Shown: positions 57,001 to 64,000 of the stretch, piece after piece
Layout of the letters: each line of letters starts with the position of its first letter
Position numbering within the stretch: position 1 is the stretch's first letter
Assembly: GCA_036345935.2 (NCBI GenBank)
Contig: JADWOT020000292.1
Span: 62,001-126,000 of the forward strand
Source: Taenia hydatigena
Taxonomy: Eukaryota; Platyhelminthes; Cestoda; Cyclophyllidea; Taeniidae
DNA: 64,000 bases
Reading direction: 5' to 3'
Made by a program: the position numbers and the translations under genes
Notes under the pieces: generated by a model
What the model saw: only the letters and a program-made list of their open reading frames with translations
What the model was told of the DNA's origin: nothing
Database searches by the model: none

Positions 57001-60000
57001 TGGCGAAGGAAGTAATATCTGGAGAGCCTAATGTGGAGAAAGGGGACATCTGTGGGGCAGATTACTCCAACAAAAGCTTGCATCACAATGTCGTTCATGA
57101 AATTGGATATTGTTTTTTGTGGGAGGTGTGTTCTGGTCTCGATCGAAGGAGTTGTTGCGCACGACCCTATAGGAGGATTTTCTTCCTACAGACAAGGTAC
57201 CATTGTAGTGATGGGGGCAGAATTTGGTAGGGCAAGTCACTGTGACGAAAAATCATTGCGTGCCTCAGCTTTGGGAGGCAAATGCGGGAATCCAGCCGTC
57301 TTCACCTTCTCATTCCTTTTGTGTATGCATTCTTACACCATCCTTCGGCGGTTGTGGCTGCAAAGACGCCATTATTGGTAGGTGGGAAATCCAATAACGT
57401 TGGCTTCATCCGTCTTGCCTTTTCCCTTTGCAGAGTGAGTTGGAGAGAAATGGATACGTTCGTCCCCTCTAAATGCCACAGTACGCCATGTGAATGAATG
57501 GTTTCAGTTTTGTGGGATTAATGCAGGCCAATCGGTGCAATGTTTGACTGACAAGACGGAGATAAGTCTCGTTGCAGATTTCCATGGCGGTCCTCGAGGA
57601 AGGTCGTTCCAGTCTGCGAAAATGTAGAAAAAGTGTCACTTTGAAAGGCCTGCTTTGAGTGCTACACTATTGATGCACTCTGATGCAAGGCTAGCAGTTA
57701 GCATTCAGTGGCAAGAAACGTGTTTAAACTTGGCTAGCGACCAGAAGTAGTTAATATTGATGGCCACAATTCCAATCAATGCATGCCTCATCCACTTTTT
57801 GGTCTTTTCGAAGGCTTCACTCTCGTGGTTCGAAAGAACCACCTTCTTGAACTTGTTACCAAAACACTTCAGGTCAAGAACACTTTCCAAAGAAGTGGAC
57901 ACCACATTGAGAAGCGCTGAGCGATAACATTCACGCACCTACCATTGGGAGGCGAATCTTTGAGGTTTTCGACTGTTGTGGATGTAATACTAGAAACAGG
58001 CCACGCCGGTATCGCCGGTTTGTGGCCAGTCAATGAACCTTCCCGAATCTGTGCCCAACTTTTTTCGGTTTAAATACCGTTTCTTCCCGGTAATCTGAGT
58101 AATCAGTACTCAATGGAAATCACTGGTTGTACCCACCCCAACGTCCGCTTCATTCCAAGAGTTAAGGTTAGATTCAATCGGTTCGCCTGCTATCGTCATC
58201 AGCAAGCACCTACAAAGGCTCCCAATACCCCCTCACTGCATAAATGCACGGGCAGTAGGTGGCACAGTTACCCCAAAAAAGCATTTCGGCATCTTTTGGG
58301 GTGCCAATCATCACTTCACGACATTGCTTGAGGTACGCAACTGTGTGAACTAACATTCCCGCTGATTCATTAGACTTGTCTCCACAATAAACGAATCCTC
58401 CTACTTCAATCTCCCACAAATTGCTTACATGACTAGGGAACTGCAAGGTTTTCCATGTAATGACGCTATTTTAGATCTTTCACTGGTTCGCAGCCACCTC
58501 AAGACGTAAGCAGCAAAGTAGACGCATAGACACAGAGGGGCGAGGATGATGAGGTATGGCGGACCACTCATAGGAAGGCTTCAATGTCAATCACAAAGGT
58601 GGAGATACAGAGAGAGGGATCGGAGTTGCGCAGCACGTTCAGACGCACAACGTCCAGCCGGCCGATCGGATTCCCCGGGGGCAAATGCATTGAACCAAAC
58701 AATGTGGACACATTCGGTAAGCAGCGGCAGGACGCACTGATAATAGGCCTAAAAAATCCGTGCAGATTTCGAGTTACTTCTTTGGAACTAGCGTTTGCAT
58801 GAAGCAACTAAAAGAACACAAACGCATCGAATTCAGGACCAGCAGCGAGTCACAATACTAAAGACTGAACTAAAATGAAGACGATGGATCAGAACACCAC
58901 TGACGACTACCAGATGATAGAATAACAGCGGAGGGATGTGTTTCGAAGGGATCTTACACTCCAACCCAGAGTACGTGTCAATCAGCCACTTTGGACCAAA
59001 AGGCTTCAGGTGATTGGAGAGTGCTTGTATACCATTGCAGACACATAGAACAAAACTAGCATGCTTTAAGACGTTATAGAGGCACAAAAGAATGGCACTA
59101 TTTCGAAATATCTGCTGCTGCTGCTGCATGGGTCTTTTCATTCGTCCGCAAGTCGACTCTTGCAAGGTTGACCCTAGCGAAGCCTTCTTCAAGCCTCCCA
59201 TGCCCCAGTGCCCCCAAGAATACTTCAGAGGCCATAGAGATTCGTTTCGGCATACTAAAAGCCTCACAAGCTGTAACTTGTAATTCATTAACCACAGTTT
59301 TATCTCCTGTACGCAAAGCACGTTCCAAGTGGAGTACACTTTCTATCATGGTAATCCACGAAACTTCTGAGAAGCACCGACCAATAGACTTGCCTGTGCC
59401 TATGCACGTTTCCCGCTTCCAATACCATCCAGAAAGCCCCGCTTTTAGAGTACCTTGAAAGCACCTGCAGGTGTCAAAATGTTGGAACAACTGACGCACA
59501 GTTACGTGTGACAACAACGTTAACGAGCATGTGCACACCACTCGGATCAAAAAGTCTTGCAAGTGGACACAGGGTACACCATGCTAGAACCCCAAGCATG
59601 AATGCAAGACACCTTGCACGACGGTCACCGTAAGTACGACGATTTGTGCACTTTGACTGCGGCTTGACGACACCTGATGTGCGGTTGTGTAATCAACGCA
59701 TAGGCCAAAGTAGTATATTTCCCAACTATCAGCAAGAAACTTTCCACCTAGGAAGTACCGACCCGCCTTATTTACAGGGTAAAGAAGGAATATAGCAGCA
59801 TCTGAAGTGCCGGCAGTCTCGTAAATTGTACACCCCGACGTGTGAATTACGTCTCAAATTCCGTCGCTCACGAAGAGCAAAACGCGAACAATGTTTTGGC
59901 CTGGGCTTTACCAACTGCGACCCAGGTGGTAGGTGGCCTGCGCCTCACCACCAGCATGCAATGCAGTCGCACAGACCCATGGTTTAAGCCATGATAGCGT

Positions 60001-63000
60001 CCACAAATATGAGGCTTAGGGTGTGTATTTCACTCTACCCAATGGATACATGGATGGATGGATGGAAAAACAGTCCAAGATGGTTAAAATGATACAAAAT
60101 CATGAACCACCTTTGCTTGGAACTTTTACTAGCACATCCCGAACCCCAAAGAGCTCCGACGGTAGGAAAAGGCGTCGATTGGCCAAAAACGTGGAAAGCG
60201 AGCCTGGAAACAGGGCTTTGAGTACCATCTTTGATGAACAAGTTGCCGGAAAACCAAAACAAAAAAAGGGGTATGAATCTCCTCCTCCTTGGACCCCCTT
60301 CGAGTCGACGTTAACGTCAAGGCGTACGGAAGTCTTGGTTTCCGCCCAAAATACCACTGAGTTTGTTTCAATATTCTGAATGAGAGAAAACATTGCCACG
60401 TCAAAACCCACGTTTGAGCTTTTCAGCTACAACGTTTACTCTGTTACCTCTAAAACATGGAAGCAATGCAAGCACACAGACATTTCCACAACCAAGGTAT
60501 TTGGCTGTGCAGACCCTGGCAGAGATGTTCAATGGGCAACTGACGTTAGGATTGAAATAAGCCGATCGAAAGACATGAGACTAGTTATTTCAAAGGTATT
60601 CGCGTTTGATTAATTCATAAATAAGAACCCGTTGTGCTTCCAAATTTGAATGGTCCAGTCAGGGAGAACAACAGGTGGCGGTTGGGTTCGATTTCACCTA
60701 TAGTCCCAAAAATGGAGGAGGCAACGACAGTCCAACATGTTGTTCTGCCCTCCCTCTCCCCTTCAAAGTAACAACTTGCTCACAGATTACCAACATCCCT
60801 AATCGAGGGTTCCCGGGTTCCAATTATGGACACCGGCTTGATGTTTCAGTCTTTCCTCCAGGTTCGTATTAACATCCGTACACAAAACATCAAAGCAGCA
60901 TTTGAGCATCCACCTATGAGCAGCCCTCATTCAACTCTAGGGGCAACTGGTTTGACGGACGGAAATGGCCATTTGACAGACCCAAGACAACCGGAAACTG
61001 TAGCGCGAGCCTCGAAGTGAAAACTGCTTCGAAACCTCATGTGCAACACACACTTTAACAGCAATATTAACGACAAAATTTCGCGCACTCTAAGCACTTT
61101 TCTCTCGAGTCTTAAAGAAAGGAAACAAAAGCTGGAATAAAAAAGCTAACACCAGGGCGCTCGATGACAGGGATGTGACAGAGTCAGTAAATGTAGAAAA
61201 GACTATACAACAAAAACTCACAAAAATCCACCTTGTGGCTCAACAGGCTCAAATAATATGGTAGGAACAGTGAGCAAATAAATGACAACTGAATTCCCAA
61301 GGGCCTGCGCTAATTGCCATTTACAAAATCGTTTCCAGTGCATGATTCGACAGACACTGCAGAGGTGGATAAGTAAGCGGGCGCCCTAACAAAATCTCAA
61401 TGAAACCTATGGTATAACGTCTAGATGAGAAAAGGCTATTTCTTTTCCCCAAGATCTTAAGGGGACATCGAACATGCAACTAGACTAACTTCAAACTGCA
61501 GAGACAGACGGAATAGGGTTAAGGTGATGAGATTTGAGCACTTCAACTTCGTGAGGCATCAGCGCTACAAGAGCGATGCAAATAAACCACGACACAACCT
61601 CAGAGGACGCGCAAACGAAAATGTGATCTTACCTGAACGGACTAACATATTACTCTGATTAAATGGACACTATGGTACCCACGACAATGCTGGTCTTGGC
61701 GAGATCGGTTACGGTGCACCCTGTAGAGCCCGTCTAGGGGGCCCAAGTGATTTTGGAATGTCCACCTGTAGGAGAGGGAACTACATAGAAGGATATCACT
61801 GAATTCTACCCCATCACTGTTACCCTTCCATGTTTCCATAACATGACTGACTTAGGCTAGTAGCATCAGAACCTTCTTTTAATAGGTCCGTCACCAGAGC
61901 CTCAAAGGAAAGTCAACTACTCAAGGCATTAAGACGCCCCATTAATCCAGTATGACGTCCATGTCTGTGCTACCAACTTATCATTTAACAGCTCCATCAA
62001 GTTCTCCAATTAGTGCAATTGTCCCCAGATCAGAACACTTCATATCTACTTTCTCGGCTTAGCCTCAATCAATCCGTCAGCATAAACCGGGAAGGAGCAT
62101 GTGACGACCGGCTTGATTATGAAAACCGGGGTTTCGTATGTGACTGATGCAAGTGGCGAATGCGCTAAGACTATTTTTAGGCATATAGCCACAAAAGGCA
62201 ACATTCCAACACTTAAAAAGTCGAAGATGCCTGTCTTCTGACTGAACTCCCAGCACCAAAGCATTTAAAGTGCGCAAATGCGAGGCGCGGATGAGGTGAT
62301 GATAGAAACAAGAAAGTGATGAAGCTTGGAAACACACGGCTATCAAAAGAGTGAACAAACATGTCAACGGGAGTCACAGTAACTGTTTGGCAAGGATAAA
62401 AGGTGGTCAGAAAGTCATCATTAATGATAGGAGATGTGGAGATCACCACACCTTTCGAAGCTTCAATCAAAGGATATACCAACTTCTCGTGAATGTTATC
62501 CAAGCAGGCTCTCACTCCCATTCATTCTACAACGCAACCACAAAAGGACATAAACAAGTGAACGACCGAATAAAAACTAAAAGTTGGGCGTGGGGAAGGT
62601 CACGCACTCACCGACTAGAGCTGCACTAGTTCAACAGCTGTGCTCGCCTTAGTCTCATTTCACGACCTGAAACGGATATCCTCAAGTGGCAACACATTGT
62701 AGACAAAGAGCGGTATTAGAGTTTAAACCTCGCGTTCTTACAGTGACAAGACTACACTACCTGTTGGTTTGAGGAATGATAGTAGAGGTGGACCTTATCA
62801 ATCCTTGGCAGACAGGTTCATCAGTCCTTTTGAAATTGCCCTCTCCCGGCCTCGATAGGCATTGGAAACACCGCCTTGAGTACATTAGAGTTAACAGCTG
62901 ACTAGTGCAAAACGCACTTGATGACCCAGATTAGCGCAATAGCTTCGTAGAACCCGGCTCGGGAGAAACGTCAGGCTCTTCCATCAACAGAGTACCTGTC

Positions 63001-63084
63001 CTTATAGCGTTTTCAAGAAAAATTAAAGCCAATGCCGAAGAAACAGATGCACTAGAGGGACAGTGAGCGACTTGCGGAATTAAA
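54067..63084. other. 9-kb loop of the second inverted repeat, no supportable gene
   Basis: Open frames are short and overlap on both strands. Those worth naming: 58584-58802 (plus), 59098-59562 (minus, 154 codons, with an opposing frame 59168-59458), and 60023-60411, where one plus frame and three minus frames are open at once. None shows a known domain, transposase, polymerase or integrase motif. A short ATGG run lies at about 60049-60065. Confidence 0.35.
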
Positions 63085-63726
63085 TGCCACAACAGGCATT
63101 GCCAAACACCTGGACAGCAATTCTACGGTACGCGTCCTCGTAAGCATGCCGTCTTGGTGGCAGCGAAAATCAATGACGTGGAATACAGAACAAAGAAATA
63201 CTATTTCGATATTACTGACTCTCTATTTTAATGACAAAGCAGACGCTTCAAGTCAGCAGGGAGGATAGCACTCATTGCCACCGAACTTGCATGACAAGCA
63301 GGCCACCCGGATGGATGAGAAGCACCAACGCCATACTACACCAGTGAAGTAAAATAATAATCAGGCAGGCATCGAGACGACAACAGACTCTAATGTACTA
63401 AAAAAGCAACTTGCTGCTAAGGCGGATGACTCAATACCAAGTGAGCGCATCAACACAGCCCAATATTTGGAAAGGGCAGACTGGCAGAAGCAATATCGAC
63501 ACTTATTTTGGAATACGACTGACATGGGGCTAATGCCGACAACCAGAAAGTCTAAGCTACTCAAATCCCATCAAATAACGCAATTTTAAAAGTAAACAAT
63601 TGCAAGCAAACATCTAAATTAACGAAGCGGAGCGCCAACCAAATCTCAACCAACGAACAGCGCGCACATTCCGTGACAAGAAGTGCCTACAGTAGAGAAG
63701 ATGTGATCAGCCTGTAGTGATGCTGC
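63085..63726 (-). repeat. Second inverted repeat, right arm
   Basis: Reverse complement partner of 52885-53555. Similarity stops exactly where the TRIM-like terminal repeat begins at 63727, so the true arm may have been interrupted and could continue beyond the window. Confidence 0.9.
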
Positions 63727-64000
63727 TGTAGCGTTACGAGGCTCCCTCGAAAGCAAAAGGCAGAATACTAAAGTGGAATATATATTCAACAGGCAGAGGG
63801 AAATAAGACGCTGGCATGGCCCAGCGACCAGCCTACGCAGCTAGAGCAAGATGACCACCCCTGTGACCCCGACCAAAACCGGTAGTTCAAACAATCAAAG
63901 TACTACATTGCCCCTCTCCTCTTTTAAGCGCCGTCCTCAATGCGCCCCTTGGTACATCTCCCGCCTCAGCCATTACAACGTAGTCAGTGCTGCCGGAAGC
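63727..64000 (-). mobile_element. TRIM-like retroelement 4, cut by the window end
   Basis: 3' terminal repeat 63727-63907 (181 bp, TGTAG...CTACA), preceded on the minus strand by the purine tract AAAAGAGGAGAGGGG, then interior sequence similar to elements 1 and 2 up to the window edge. The part that would carry the conserved open frame lies outside. Confidence 0.75.

Noticed and set aside
59098..59562. 154-codon minus-strand frame as a gene
   Set aside because: It overlaps a 96-codon plus-strand frame and carries no recognisable domain or splice context; listed only as part of the loop.
52885..63726. Polinton/Maverick-type large DNA transposon
   Set aside because: Long terminal inverted repeats would fit, but no polymerase, integrase or capsid-like coding is visible in the loop.

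Overview
The window looks like nuclear DNA of a flatworm, most likely a tapeworm (cestode). Coding sequence is sparse, introns are 74 and 78 nt long (a size typical of cestodes), and the only recognisable host genes are two families of mucin-type O-glycan glycosyltransferases, GT31 (beta-1,3-galactosyltransferase-like) and GT14 (core-2 beta-1,6-GlcNAc-transferase-like). Short terminal-repeat retroelements (TRIM type, known from taeniid cestodes) are also present. The species cannot be named from the sequence alone.

Layout. 0.4-1.6 kb (-): nearly complete GT14 gene with one frame break. 2.6-3.9 kb: repeat A, first copy. 8.4-8.8 kb (+): orphan first exon of a GT31 paralog. 9.19-12.91 kb and 19.80-23.46 kb: a large, almost perfect inverted repeat. 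Its right arm ends inside the single intron of an intact two-exon GT31 gene (22945-24393, +); its left arm carries only exon 1 of that gene. The loop, plus the inner part of the left arm, is segment S (12.6-19.8 kb). 25.05-25.33 kb (-): a third, older exon-1 fragment. 28.0-31.95 kb: three TRIM-like elements sharing an open frame of about 86 codons. 39.99-40.55 kb (-): GT14 pseudogene. 42.33-50.17 kb: second copies of repeat A and segment S joined end to end, next to a (CAG)23 microsatellite. 52.9-63.7 kb: a second inverted repeat with arms of about 650 bp and a 9.5-kb loop, with a TRIM element abutting its right end.

The 40-50 kb region carries the same set of markers as the first 20 kb (GT14, short repeats R1 and R2, repeat A, segment S) in a partly different order. 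I read it as a rearranged segmental duplication of the left side, with the inverted repeat added later on the left. GT31 and GT14 enzymes act on the same Golgi pathway (extension and branching of O-glycans), so the window appears to be an unstable glycosyltransferase locus that makes and breaks gene copies: one intact GT31 gene, one frame-broken GT14 gene and at least four fragments.

Most of the rest (about 32-38 kb, 54-63 kb and the bodies of the repeats) holds no gene I can support. Most open frames there are short and overlap one another on both strands.
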